From the NCBI GenBank assembly GCA_934149165.1, contig CAKPDY010000008.1:1-55216 (forward strand): a stretch of DNA of 55,216 nt, written 5' to 3'. A program made the translations under genes and the position numbers. Positions 27,501 to 37,052 of this stretch are shown piece after piece. This stretch comes from an uncultured Clostridia bacterium (GTDB taxonomy: Bacteria > Bacillota > Clostridia > TANB77 > CAG-508). Each line of letters begins with the position of its first letter. The stretch's first letter is position 1. The notes beneath the pieces were generated by a model, which saw nothing but the letters and a program-made list of their open reading frames with translations, had not been told where the DNA came from and ran no database searches.

Positions 27501-29498
27501 TCCAGTCGGTTGATCATTTTTTGTTATTATTTTTATATAAGTTTCACCGTTTTTTTCGTATAAATCATATCCTAATAATTCTACCTCTGGTTTACTTATT
27601 GAAACACTGTTTACTTTTACTTTTGCAATATTATCTGGTATTACTACCAAAAATGTTCCATCTTTCCAACCTGCATATTCAAAATTGTTAGTATTAATTG
27701 CTGATAATGTTATTACTTCATTTTTTAAAACTTCTGTTGCTTCCATTGTTTTTTCTGATAATCCTATATTCATATCTGATTTTTGTGCAATTAATGTATA
27801 TGTTACAAAACCATCTATTGCTTTTCCATCATTTAGTGTTCCACTTAATGTTGATGTTATAGTTTTCATATTTTCTACTTCTTTGTATTCAAAGTTTTCA
27901 GTAACTTTTTTAACATCTAGTTCTTTTATACTATATACATGTAAGCTATCACCTATTTTTTTGCTTACATTACTTGTTTCTATTCTTATATGTTTAACAG
28001 GTTTTTCAAAATTATATGTATTTCCAGATACATATTTGCAAAGTTCATCATACGTAAATTTTTTTATTAATTCATTTGTGTCATTATCATATACACTTAC
28101 TGTACCATTTTCATCTATAAAATGCTCATTTGAAAAATAAATACCTTTATTGTATATATATTCACTCATACTATTTCCATCAAATTCATCACCATAAACT
28201 TCTTCTTTTTTTATTTCACTCATTTTTACTTTAGTATCTGGTAAATCATTATTTATTTTAGTTGTTCTTCTTATTGACCAGCATACTGTATAGTTTATAT
28301 TACTTACAACTTCTGAATTACTATTATATGCATCTATTAATTTTTGTTTTGAAATAGCATAACCACTTATTTTATCTACATATAATTTGTTTAATATATC
28401 TTGGCTAAATTCATAATCTGCATTTACTGTTGCTCCTGCTATAAATCTTATTGTAGCAGTTGCAGTATCTTCTTTTGTTATATATGGATTTTGAAATTCT
28501 TCATTTGGATTATTATAACATTTTATATAACCTTTTACAGGCATTTCTAATGTATAGTTCATATATATTTGTTTAAATGCTTTTTTAGGGTATGAAACTG
28601 TTATATTATAACTATTTCTGCTTGATGTTATACTTTTACTTATTTTTGCTATATGAGTTTCTTCATTATATTCTACTATATTATCCCCAGTTACACTTAT
28701 AGGTTCATAATCAAATAATTTTGGAATTGTTACTTCTGCCACATTTTCTTGTACAATTAATTGTCTTTTTGTTTCTTCCATTTCAAAATTAAAAGTAAGT
28801 TTTTCCTCACCTTCTTCATCTTCTCCAAAATTATAATCAACAATACTTTTAGTTACATATCTATCTTTTATTTCTAAACTTGCTTCGCCATACCAATCTA
28901 CTGTTAAATTTATAGTTTTTTCAATTGGTGTTTCTGTTCCATCATCTGCAACATGTGTACCTGTTAATGTTACTTTACTTACTTTACTAAATGCATCTGT
29001 TTGAGTTATAGATGATTTAATATCTCCATTAATTAATTGTTCTATTCCTGAATTTATTTTATTTAATTCAATTTTTCTGGTATTATCAGAAAAATAATTG
29101 TTCTTTATTATATCTCCCTTATAAATATTTGTTTTATATTTAAAGTTTTGACCATCAATGTTTATTACACCATCTTTTAAATAACCATTTGCCCCCACAT
29201 TAACAGATATCCATAGTTCTGCTGTGCTATTTGCCTGTCTACATGTTCCCAACATATGTTCCGCGTAACCGTCTCCATCAAGATCCTTTGGGAAATATGC
29301 CGCAAATCTTACATATTGACAATTTTCAGCATACTCTTTATCTTCTGTTAATTGCTCATATTGCATCATCCTTTTATCTTCAGGACTTAATTCAGTTATA
29401 GATTTTTTCTCATTAACTTTAAATGCAATACTGCATATAATCATAGCTATAATTGCTATAATTATTCCTCCATAAATAAATTTAACTTTAGCCTTCAT
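18560..29498 (-). CDS. Giant membrane-anchored surface protein 2 (SpaA/GLUG/MucBP/DUF11)
   Basis: With a +1 shift at the in-frame CGG 23478-23480 this is one gene of 3645 residues (2006 + 1639). Order: N-terminal membrane segment (residues 8-27); an N-terminal region with a DLDGDGYAE calcium-loop-like motif; four SpaA-like domains at about 930-1375, each with a K-V/K-D start and an E-x-x-P/A-x-G-Y end; GLUG repeats at about 1534-2139; a further SpaA-like domain near 2346; MucBP-like repeats (YYY endings) at about 2730-3150; two DUF11-like domains at about 3270-3620; and a C-terminal hydrophobic anchor followed by KD. No LPXTG is seen, so a membrane rather than sortase anchor is likely. RBS AAAGGAG lies upstream of ATG 29498. 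The part after the shift begins in mid-repeat, so it is not an independent gene. Function is presumably adhesion. Confidence 0.85.
23080..24900 (-). repeat. GLUG-type repeats in giant protein 2
   Basis: Units of the form Y-V-G-G-I-x-G-x(6-12)-C-Y-N-x-G-x-I recur about twenty times at 25-35 residue intervals; examples are YVGGIIGLI and NCYNTGKIEGN. This is the GLUG repeat pattern of bacterial surface proteins. The CGG site at 23478 sits between two units. Only the +1 reading keeps the 13-residue distance between NNG and GGI seen in the preceding unit. Confidence 0.8.
23478..23480 (-). other. In-frame CGG, +1 shift site in giant gene 2
   Basis: Sense codons are gga aat tta cgg atg. Normal reading leaves the repeat and stops 16 codons later, at 23430-23432. 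Skipping the C gives NNGTIDVQGNLGWIVIGGI, which matches the neighbouring unit NNGRIIAKVGGNTDYVGGI residue for residue in length. The frame then stays open to 18560. Confidence 0.85.
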
Positions 29499-29603
29499 AA
29501 CCCTTTTCTCCTTTTTTCTATATTTTATATTTATATTTTACATACATAACAAAATATTTTTCAATACCTTAAATTTTACTATTTTTCTACATATTTCTTT
29601 GTT

Positions 29604-29616
29604 TATTTACGGAAAT
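29604..29616 (-). promoter_or_regulatory. Shared upstream element of giant gene 2
   Basis: TATTTACGGAAAT (plus strand) begins 106 bases upstream of the ATG at 29498, as for giant gene 1. Flanking similarity extends toward the gene: both copies carry ATTTTTC-x-ACAT followed by TTC before the core. The rest of the 29499-29753 intergenic region is AT-rich with no other clear signal. Confidence 0.55.
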
Positions 29617-29753
29617 ACATTTTCTAAAATTTATTTTTCTTATATTACATTTTTATTAAGTTTTTGTTACATTTTAAAAAAAGTTTATGATAAATTTAAA
29701 TTTGCTTAGGGAAGTAAGGGAATTGGAAATTAAAAGATATGAACCACATTGAG

Positions 29754-30881
29754 CTATTTCTTCGACAACCTAATCTGAATTTCCATCTTTTTATTATTTC
29801 TTAAAACACTCAAATTCACCATATCCCCAGCATTTTTACTATATATATACTCCCTTAAATCACACATCTTCTCCAATGCAGTATCATCAATTTTTGTAAT
29901 TACATCACCTATTTGCAATCCACTTCTAAAAGCAGGTGAATCCATTGATATTTGAGCAACATAAATACCTGTATCAAAACTTATATTTGAATTCAAATAT
30001 GGTATAACATTTTTATCATATGCAAAAACACCTATACTAGCCTCTTCAAACTTCCCATCATTTTCAAGTTTTTGAATAATTGGTTTCACAACATTTATTG
30101 GAACAGCAAACCCTATTCCTTCAGCAGATGTAATTTTTACTGTATTAATTCCAATAACTTCACCTTTATTATTTATTAATGGTCCTCCACTATTTCCTGG
30201 GTTAATTGTTGCATCTGTTTGAATTAAATTAGACATATATATTTCTTCATTCCCCTCCTTAAAATTTATTGTTCTATTTAACGCACTCACTATACCTGAT
30301 GTAACAGTTTTTTGAAACTCAAAACCTATTGGATTTCCAATAGCATATACACCTTGCCCAACTTTTATTGCATCAGAATCCCCTAGCTTAGCATAATCTA
30401 AACATTTCATATTAATTTTTATAATTGACAAATCCAAGTTTGAATCTGACCATACAACAGTTGAATTATAACTTTTACCGTCCCCCATAGTTACATAACA
30501 TCCACTACTTCTAGCACCTGATACATGCTCATTTGTTAATATATAACCCTTTTCTGAAACAATAACTCCACTACCAATTCCCATTTCAGATACTCCATTA
30601 TTGGAAAAAACAATATTTCCATTATTTTTTAATTTCGATATTCCAACAACACTATTAGTTGCTACACCTAACATTTGACTTATACTTTCATCTTCTTGTA
30701 CCTTTTCCCCCACTGTTACAGACAATTTTTCTGCTTCAACACTATTAAAATCTTTAACCTCAATTCCAGTATACATTTGAAATAATCTGTATGATATAAA
30801 CCCCACACATATTGCTATTACAGCAATAATAACTATTTTTTTTGTTTTTCTTTTTCTTTTTTTCTTCTTATATATATACAT
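29754..30881 (-). CDS. HtrA/DegP-family membrane-anchored serine protease with PDZ domain
   Basis: 375 residues, likely extracytoplasmic quality-control protease of the S1C family. A Lys/Arg-rich cytoplasmic start is followed by one membrane segment (16-34). The trypsin-like domain carries His119 (TNEHVSG), Asp150 (SNLDLSIIKI) and Ser231 (NPGNSGGPL). One PDZ domain covers about 285-375 with SPAFRSGLQIGDVITKID. Length and layout match Gram-positive HtrA proteins. It lies downstream of and in the same direction as the DUF1858 gene but is separated from it by a terminator. It may help process or fold the neighbouring giant surface proteins; that is inference from position. Confidence 0.93.
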   Translation of the reverse strand: MYIYKKKKRKRKTKKIVIIAVIAICVGFISYRLFQMYTGIEVKDFNSVEAEKLSVTVGEKVQEDESISQMLGVATNSVVGISKLKNNGNIVFSNNGVSEMGIGSGVIVSEKGYILTNEHVSGARSSGCYVTMGDGKSYNSTVVWSDSNLDLSIIKINMKCLDYAKLGDSDAIKVGQGVYAIGNPIGFEFQKTVTSGIVSALNRTINFKEGNEEIYMSNLIQTDATINPGNSGGPLINNKGEVIGINTVKITSAEGIGFAVPINVVKPIIQKLENDGKFEEASIGVFAYDKNVIPYLNSNISFDTGIYVAQISMDSPAFRSGLQIGDVITKIDDTALEKMCDLREYIYSKNAGDMVNLSVLRNNKKMEIQIRLSKK

Positions 30882-30965
30882 ACATATTTCACCTCAATTT
30901 TATTATTTCCAATTTTTAGGTAAATATTCTAATTTTTTCTTATTATATAAATCTATTATATAAAC

Positions 30966-31001
30966 AAAAAAATAGATGCTTTTCACACTAAAAAACATCT
31001 A
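30966..31001 (-). terminator. Intrinsic terminator of the DUF1858 gene
   Basis: On the minus strand, TAGATG pairs with CATCTA around an 17-base loop and is followed by a run of T. It lies directly downstream of the stop at 31016. Confidence 0.7.
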
Positions 31002-31015
31002 CTTTCCTTATTTCC

Positions 31016-31201
31016 CTAAGCGTTTAGCTTTTCAACTAATTCATTAACATCAATTCCATGAACATCACAAGCCTCTTCTAAAGTTTCAGCTTGTGAAGCT
31101 GGACAACCCAAACAATGCATTCCAGCTTGTATTAAAACCTCTGCCTTTTCAGGTGCATTTTCCAATAATTCACCTATTTTTGTATTTTTTGTTATTTCCA
31201 T
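31016..31201 (-). CDS. DUF1858 small redox-disulfide-type protein
   Basis: 61 residues. Contains the DUF1858 signature: an N-terminal T-K-x-T-K-I-G-E-L-L segment, then GMHCLGCPAS with two cysteines two residues apart, then a helix ending in VNELVEKLNA. Family members are thought to be small redox or cluster-associated proteins; no precise role is established. I chose the ATG at 31201 because a GGGGGTG Shine-Dalgarno sequence lies just before it; an ATG 18 bases earlier would overlap that site. Confidence 0.85.
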   Translation of the reverse strand: MEITKNTKIGELLENAPEKAEVLIQAGMHCLGCPASQAETLEEACDVHGIDVNELVEKLNA

Positions 31202-31320
31202 TATACTTTCACCCCCCATTTTTCATAACAATTTTACCATAAATTTTCAAAAAAGTATAGACAATTAAAAAAATATATAGTATCATAACTGCAAGCAGCA
31301 ATTATAGAAAGGAGGACACC

Positions 31321-31458
31321 ATAAAAATAATAGATTTATTCTTTACAATTCTTATTATTAATTTAATTCTAAATTTTTATACACTCTACACACTCATAGA
31401 CATAAAAATTCTTCACAATGAACAAGGTTCAAAACTAAAACTAAAACACAAAAAATAA
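31321..31458 (+). CDS. Possible 45-residue membrane microprotein with AUA start
   Basis: A strong AAAGGAGG at 31308-31315 is followed five bases later by an open frame starting ATA AAA ATA. It encodes one hydrophobic helix (IDLFFTILIINLILNFY), then a basic tail ending KLKLKHKK and a TAA. It lies 46 bases upstream of the coupling-ATPase-like gene on the same strand. No ATG, GTG or TTG occurs in frame at the start, so initiation would have to use AUA. Small one-helix proteins are common in conjugation clusters. It could instead be a decayed gene that lost its ATG. Confidence 0.4.
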   Translation: MKIIDLFFTILIINLILNFYTLYTLIDIKILHNEQGSKLKLKHKK

Positions 31459-31504
31459 TCAAAAAAATCCCAAAAATTAATCAATAAAACACAAAAGGAG
31501 CATT

Positions 31505-33217
31505 ATGAAAAAAAAACTAATATTTAACACCACACTCTTACTCATATTCTTTGCAATTGGTTACATAATTTTTTCACCAATTTACAAACTAAATTCTGTA
31601 TATATAAGCTATGGGCTAACACCTTACGATATTTGCCAAAAACAGCCCCAACTTTGGTCTTTTATAAAAATTGCATTCATTGTTTCAAACTTTACAACAA
31701 TAATAATTATTTCAAACATAATTTATCCAAAAATATTCTCCATATTTGCAACACAAAGCAAAACAATCCCCCCACAAAAAATAAATAACCATACCCTACA
31801 ACTTTTAATTGGAACAAATGCAGAAAATAATAACATATTTATTCCAGAAAAAGGCCTATACCAAAATATTTTAATAACAGGAACCATTGGCTCTGGAAAA
31901 ACAAGCAGTGCAATGTACCCATTTACAAAACAATTAATATATTATAAAAACAATATTCCCAATGACAAAATAGGAATGTTAATATTAGATGTAAAAGGAA
32001 ATTATCAAGTTCAAGTTAAAGAATTCTGCGAAAAATTTAATAGAACAAATGACCTTATAATAATAGAATTAGGCGGAAAATATAAATATAATCCCTTAAA
32101 TAAACCAAATTTAAAGCCATCAATTTTAGCAAACAGATTAAAAACAATTCTTTTACTTTTTTCAGAAAACAACTCAGAATCTTATTGGCTTGATAAAGCT
32201 GAACAAATTATAGAACATTCAATAAAACTTTGTAGACTGTATAATAAAAACTATGTTAATTTTAGCGAATTACACAATTTAATAACAGACAAAGACTATT
32301 ACTATAAAAAAATTGAATTTTTAAAAAGCAAATTTTTGAAAAATGAATTTTCTGAAGAAGAATGTTACAATCTATTAACATCTATAACATTTTTTGAAAA
32401 CGAATTTTTAAAATTAGACAATAGAACCATGTGTATATTAAAATCCGAAATAACAAGAATTACCAACTGTTTTATATCAGACTATCAAGTATTACACACA
32501 TTTAATCCAACACAAGAAGAAGAAAATTTTTATGGATTATCTGAAATTTTGCAAAATGGTAAAATAGTTGTTTTAAATATGAATATTTCTGAATATAAAA
32601 ATTTATCAAAAATAATTGCTGCTTATTTAAAATTAGATTTTCAAACAGAAGTATTATCTAATCTTGCAACAAATAAATATTCAAGAACTGTTGCATTTAT
32701 TTCAGATGAATATCATGAATATGTAACACAAACAGATGCAGATTTTTTTGCACAAAGCAGAGAAGCTAAATGTATTAATATAGTTGCTACACAAAGCTAT
32801 ACCTCATTATTGAAAACAATTAACAATGAATCAAGTGTTAAAGTTATTCTTCAAAATTTAATAAACAAAATCTGGTTACGTACAGATGACTCTTTTACAA
32901 TTGAAGAAGCCCAAAAACAAATTGGTAAAGAAGATAAAGAAAAACTTTCTACAACAATTTCTGAAAATGCAAAAGAAACTGTTTATAATTATTTTACAAA
33001 TTCACTCAATTCTAAAAATTCTAGTATAACAGAAAGTATAAATTCTGTTATACAACATGACTTTATTTTTGACAGTAATTTTTTTACTCAAAACCTTGAA
33101 ACCTTTAATTGCCTAGCTTTTTTATCTACTGGTAATTCAATAATTCCCCCACAAAAATTACAATTAATACCATATTTTAAAGATACTAATTTTTATGATA
33201 ATAATTTATTATTATAA
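31505..33217 (+). CDS. VirD4/TraG-like coupling ATPase
   Basis: 570 residues. Two N-terminal membrane segments (about 5-27 and 56-79) precede a P-loop GTIGSGKTSS near residue 125. GMLILDVKGNYQ follows, then a long helical insert, a second acidic ATPase motif VAFISDEYHEYV near 397, and the VATQSYTSL sensor-like motif near 430. This is the order in type IV secretion coupling proteins, which bring DNA or protein substrates to the channel. RBS AAAAGGAG precedes the ATG. The gene leads a plus-strand run with the VirB2-, VirB6- and PrgI-like genes. It is a different subfamily from the VirD4-like protein at 35055-36994. Confidence 0.8.
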   Translation: MKKKLIFNTTLLLIFFAIGYIIFSPIYKLNSVYISYGLTPYDICQKQPQLWSFIKIAFIVSNFTTIIIISNIIYPKIFSIFATQSKTIPPQKINNHTLQLLIGTNAENNNIFIPEKGLYQNILITGTIGSGKTSSAMYPFTKQLIYYKNNIPNDKIGMLILDVKGNYQVQVKEFCEKFNRTNDLIIIELGGKYKYNPLNKPNLKPSILANRLKTILLLFSENNSESYWLDKAEQIIEHSIKLCRLYNKNYVNFSELHNLITDKDYYYKKIEFLKSKFLKNEFSEEECYNLLTSITFFENEFLKLDNRTMCILKSEITRITNCFISDYQVLHTFNPTQEEENFYGLSEILQNGKIVVLNMNISEYKNLSKIIAAYLKLDFQTEVLSNLATNKYSRTVAFISDEYHEYVTQTDADFFAQSREAKCINIVATQSYTSLLKTINNESSVKVILQNLINKIWLRTDDSFTIEEAQKQIGKEDKEKLSTTISENAKETVYNYFTNSLNSKNSSITESINSVIQHDFIFDSNFFTQNLETFNCLAFLSTGNSIIPPQKLQLIPYFKDTNFYDNNLLL

Positions 33218-33301
33218 TTTTTTTATAAATATGTATAATACTGGTTTATAGGTTTTTACCATAAAAACCTAAATACAATTTTATAAGGACTGATATTTTT
33301 A

Positions 33302-33625
33302 ATGAAAAAAAGAACATATTTAATTTTAACATTTACAATTATTTTTATTTTTGCATTTTCAACAATTTCTTTTGGTGCATATCCACAATTAGTTACAAAG
33401 TTAAATGGTGCATTTAACAAAATTAAATCTTGGCTTGTAAGCCTTTCAACACCAGCAGCTGCAGTAGCTGTAGCAACTGGAATATTTATGAAAAAATTTA
33501 GTTTTGGTGATGACGAACGTATGCGTACTGGTAAAAAATTAATTCGTACTGCATTATTTTCCTATGTTTTAATTTTAGTGTTAGATTTAGTTTTATCAAC
33601 AATTCAAAACTTACTATCAAATTAA
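33302..33625 (+). CDS. VirB2/TrbC-like pilin subunit
   Basis: 107 residues. A signal peptide ends near SFGAYP (residue 27). A short amphipathic stretch and two hydrophobic helices (about 50-63 and 84-103) follow, separated by a charged loop FSFGDDERMRTGKK. This is the size and layout of Gram-positive VirB2/TrbC-type pilin proteins that line the conjugation channel. RBS AAGGA lies upstream of the ATG. Sequence identity to a named family member is not certain. Confidence 0.6.
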   Translation: MKKRTYLILTFTIIFIFAFSTISFGAYPQLVTKLNGAFNKIKSWLVSLSTPAAAVAVATGIFMKKFSFGDDERMRTGKKLIRTALFSYVLILVLDLVLSTIQNLLSN

Positions 33626-33702
33626 AACTTAACCATATTACAATATTCACAGTTTTTACTTAACTAAATTATAATAAAATAAATTTATGAAAGGATATAT
33701 AA

Positions 33703-34584
33703 ATGCAAGAATCTCAAAGCAATATAACTCAAACAATAATAAATACAATAAATACCCTATTTTCTTCACTTTTTTCATCAATAGATAACAATATTTATTC
33801 TATTTTAGATGATATTATTTTTATAAATGAAGACATATTAAAAGATAATTTCATATCATCTCTTCTAGGTACTTCAACAACAACCGGATTAATATTAATT
33901 TCTAATTCTTTAATAATTGGGTTTGCAATTTTTTATATAATTAGATATGCATATTCACATTATTCATCAACACAAACAGAGCAACCTTTTCAATTTTTAT
34001 TTAAATTATTTATATTTGCAATATTATCAAATTCATCATATTTTATTTTTGAACAAATTATAAATATTAATTCACTAATTTCACTTTCAATTCGTGAAGT
34101 TGGTGAGCACATATTTGGTTGCAATATAAGCTTTTCTCAACTAATTATTAAATTAAATAATATTGTTACAGTAGATAATTCAAGCTTAAATGTTTTTTCA
34201 CTTGATGGTTTACTAAAAAGTTTTATTTCCATTAATTTACTAAATTTACTTTTTACATATTCATTAAGATATGTTATATTAAAGGTTTTTATTTTAATTA
34301 CACCATTTGCAATACTAACATTAATTAATTCTTCTACATCTTGGTTTTTTAAATCTTGGTTTAAAGCTGTACTTTCTTTATTACTTTTACAATGTTTTGT
34401 TTCTTTAATATTACTTGTAATATTTTCCACAAATTTTTCAGCAACAGATATTTTCTCAAAGGTTATTTGTATAGGTTCTATATATGCCTTAAGTAAAGCT
34501 AATTCGTATATTCGTGAATTAATTGGTGGAATTTCCACAGATATATCTACTAATATTAGTTCACTAAAATACCTAATAAAATAA
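33703..34584 (+). CDS. VirB6/TrbL-like polytopic membrane protein
   Basis: 293 residues with five to six predicted membrane helices (for example TGLILISNSLIIGFAIFYII, the segment around LLFTYSLRYVILKVFILITP, and SLLLLQCFVSLILLVIF). Placement between a VirB2-like and a PrgI-like gene, plus a TSWFFKSWFKAVLS segment resembling the conserved W-F/W-L region of VirB6/TrbL, suggests the inner-membrane channel component. RBS AAAGGA precedes the ATG. Confidence 0.6.
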   Translation: MQESQSNITQTIINTINTLFSSLFSSIDNNIYSILDDIIFINEDILKDNFISSLLGTSTTTGLILISNSLIIGFAIFYIIRYAYSHYSSTQTEQPFQFLFKLFIFAILSNSSYFIFEQIININSLISLSIREVGEHIFGCNISFSQLIIKLNNIVTVDNSSLNVFSLDGLLKSFISINLLNLLFTYSLRYVILKVFILITPFAILTLINSSTSWFFKSWFKAVLSLLLLQCFVSLILLVIFSTNFSATDIFSKVICIGSIYALSKANSYIRELIGGISTDISTNISSLKYLIK

Positions 34585-34632
34585 TTTTATATTAGTATTT
34601 CACTAAAAAATTTGAAAGGAGTAACATTAAAA

Positions 34633-34911
34633 ATGAATTTTATAATTCCACAAAATTATAAATTTAAAAATAAAATTCTTGGTTTAATTGACTATCCAAC
34701 TGCGGTTTTTAATATTATTTGGAATCTTATAATTTATCTTTTTTTAAAAAATATTAGTATAAATATTTCTACCCGAATATTTATATTTTCTACATTATCT
34801 TTTCCTATTTTATTATTAACTATAATTGGTTTTAATAGAGAATCCCCAATTTATACTGCAAAATACATTTTTAAATATATTTTTTCTACTAAAATATATT
34901 TATTTAAATAA
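34633..34911 (+). CDS. PrgI/VirB3-like small membrane protein
   Basis: 92 residues. It begins MNFIIPQNYKFKNKILGLID, matching the x-IPQNY-x-x-x-x-x-x-LGLIDY start typical of PrgI-family proteins in Gram-positive conjugation clusters. Two membrane helices follow, then a hydrophilic-to-hydrophobic tail ENSPIYTAKYIF-like. PrgI/VirB3 proteins normally sit directly before a VirB4 ATPase; none follows here, and the cluster ends at a terminator 100 bases later. The start was chosen for its AAAGGAG at proper distance. Confidence 0.75.
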   Translation: MNFIIPQNYKFKNKILGLIDYPTAVFNIIWNLIIYLFLKNISINISTRIFIFSTLSFPILLLTIIGFNRESPIYTAKYIFKYIFSTKIYLFK

Positions 34912-35011
34912 TATTTTTTATAGTAATTCTTTACAATAAAATTTTTCTTTTATACTAAAAATTCTAATTTTTTATTATATAGAATATTAAACATCATGCC
35001 TGTCGAACAAA

Positions 35012-35053
35012 AAAAAAGAACTGTTTTTATTTTACTAAACACAGTTCTTTTTT
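35012..35053. terminator. Bidirectional terminator between converging secretion genes
   Basis: AAAAAAGAACTGT pairs with ACAGTTCTTTTTT around a 16-base loop, with A and T tracts on both sides. It sits between the plus-strand PrgI-like gene and the minus-strand virD4-like gene. Confidence 0.85.
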
Positions 35054-35054
35054 A

Positions 35055-36994
35055 TTATTTTTTTTCATCTTCATCTTCATCAACTAATGGTCCAAATAAT
35101 TCGTCAAATTTTGCTTCTAATTCTTTTTGAACATCTAATTCAGAGGGTCCACTTTCTTCAATAACTGGCATATCAAATTCGTTATTATCAATTTCATCAT
35201 CAAATAAATCATCTAATGATTCAACTTTCAAATCACTTCCACCATTAAATTTATTTTCTTTATATGGATTATTTGGGTTAAATTTTCTCCATACACCTCT
35301 ATCTCCAACATCAAAATCATTATGGTCTAATTTTACCTTGTTCATTTCTTTATACATTGGGTGTTTAAAATACCATAATTTTTCTGCTTTAATTGGTTTT
35401 AAACCTTTTTCAAATATAATACAATTGTTATTATCCATTCTTCTTAATTCATCTGGTGTCATTAATGCTCTTGCCATAATTTGGTCAGATTCACCAGTTC
35501 CTGTTTTCTTTCCTTTTGAATCTCTATTTATAGAATCACTTTTTCTTGAAATTGTTTTTTCACCAAGCTCTTTTGAAAAATATTCAACTGTTTTAAATGA
35601 GTTACTTCCTAAAAATACGTGTGTATCACAGTTACCTAAAATTGTTTCGTGTGATTTTTCATAAATTGCTTCCAATTGGTCTAAGTTTTGCAATATAACA
35701 CTAAATGAAATTCCTCTACTTCTACTTGTTGATATTTTTTTATCAAAATCTGGAATTTTACCTATATTAGCAAACTCGTCTAATATAAAGAAACATCTTT
35801 CCTTTAATTTTCCACCATGTTTATCTGCATAATCATATAATTGTTGTATTAATTGTGAAAAGAAAATTGTTAATAAGAAGTCATATGCTGTATGAGTGTC
35901 TGAAGAAATAACATACAATGCTGTTTTTTCAGTAGCTATTTGTTCAAAATTTATAGTATCTGTTGATGTAACAGCTGCAATATCTTTTGAATCAAACTTA
36001 CCTAGCTTTGATTGCAAAGAACTTAATATAGAACTATATGTTTTATCTGATGCAAGTTCAACAGATTTATAATACATTCTAGCTGGGTGATCATATGGCA
36101 ATTCTCTTATTAAATCTGATAACATATTACTTCCACCATTATTACTTGCTGCCCTTACAAGTTCTGCACAGCTTGCTAAGTTTTGTTCTTCAGGTGGTCT
36201 TTTTGCCATTAAGTAATATATTAATGCCTTTAATAACATTTCTGCCATGTCATCCCAGTATGGATCTGATGAACCACTTTCTGATTTCTGACCTTTTACT
36301 ACTGTACTTGCTATAACATCTACATCTAATTCACTATTTATATGTGCTAGTGGATTATAACCATCACTATTAGCAGGAGTTACTAAGTTTAAAACTTTTA
36401 TATTATATCCATGTGATTTTAAATAACCTGCTGTATCATCATATAGCTCTCCTTTTGGGTCTGTAAAAATGTATGACCCTAGCATTGAATATGCATTTGG
36501 TTTTGAATATGTAGTTGATTTACCACAACCAGAACCGTCCAACTATAAGTACATTTATGTTTCCGTGATTTATTAAGTGGTAAGTAATTTTCTTTTGCTA
36601 AAAGTAACCCTTCTTTTTTGCTAAGAACACTATACTGTTCCCCTGGTTTACACCAATCACTTGAACCATGTTCAATTTTATCATAATCACTTTTAGGTAA
36701 TGTTTTATATATTGCATATATTACTAATGCAAAATAAAATATTGAATAGTATTCCATTCCTTTTATAAAATCATTTATATAATTTTGCTCAAAAATTTCA
36801 GTAATTGGAAATTTAAGAATATTATCTACTAAATGTAGTGTGCACCCCTCAAGCCACGTAATTCCTGCATTTCTAGCATTAGTAAATGTATATGTAATAG
36901 GTGCAACAAGTAGTATGGCTATAATTAGCCATACTACCAGATATATAAAAATATTCTTTTTTAACTTCTCCATGAAACTTTTAAATTTACTCAT
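35055..36994 (-). CDS. VirD4/TraG-type conjugation coupling protein, two CGG shift sites
   Basis: Reading through CGG at 36563-36565 and 36535-36537 with a +1 shift at each gives one protein of 645 residues (143 + 9 + 493). Two N-terminal membrane segments and the HGSSDW motif precede the Walker A region GNINVLIVGGSGCGKS; TDPKGELYDD, the NPL segment, FILDEFANIGKIPDF (Walker B) and ILQNLDQLEAIYE follow. This is the canonical Gram-positive VirD4/TraG pattern. Without the shifts the gene splits: a 171-residue N-terminal piece and an ATPase fragment that could only start at a TTG beside the P-loop with no RBS. An acidic tail ends the protein. It is last in a run with the two unknown genes at 37053-37926. 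Confidence 0.88.
36535..36537 (-). other. In-frame CGG, second +1 shift site in virD4
   Basis: After the first shift the codons read ata gtt gga cgg ttc. Normal reading gives RFWLW and then a stop. Skipping the C gives gga ggt tct ggt tgt, i.e. GGSGCGKS, the P-loop of VirD4 proteins. Two shifts lie only nine codons apart, both at CGG and both in the same direction. Confidence 0.88.
36563..36565 (-). other. In-frame CGG, first +1 shift site in virD4
   Basis: Sense codons are aat aaa tca cgg aaa cat. Normal reading leads into a tail without family resemblance that stops at 36479. Skipping the C gives gga aac ata aat gta, i.e. KSGNINVLIVG, the expected N-x-N-V-L-I/V-V-G strand before the P-loop. 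Confidence 0.88.
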
Positions 36995-37052
36995 ACAAAG
37001 TTCCCTCTTTTCTCATATGTTTTATTTTTATTATTTTTTATAATAATTTATA

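Noticed and set aside
34137..34538. Minus-strand frame of 133 residues opposite the VirB6-like gene
   Set aside because: It is antisense to a coherent membrane protein in a same-strand run and has no RBS or family resemblance.
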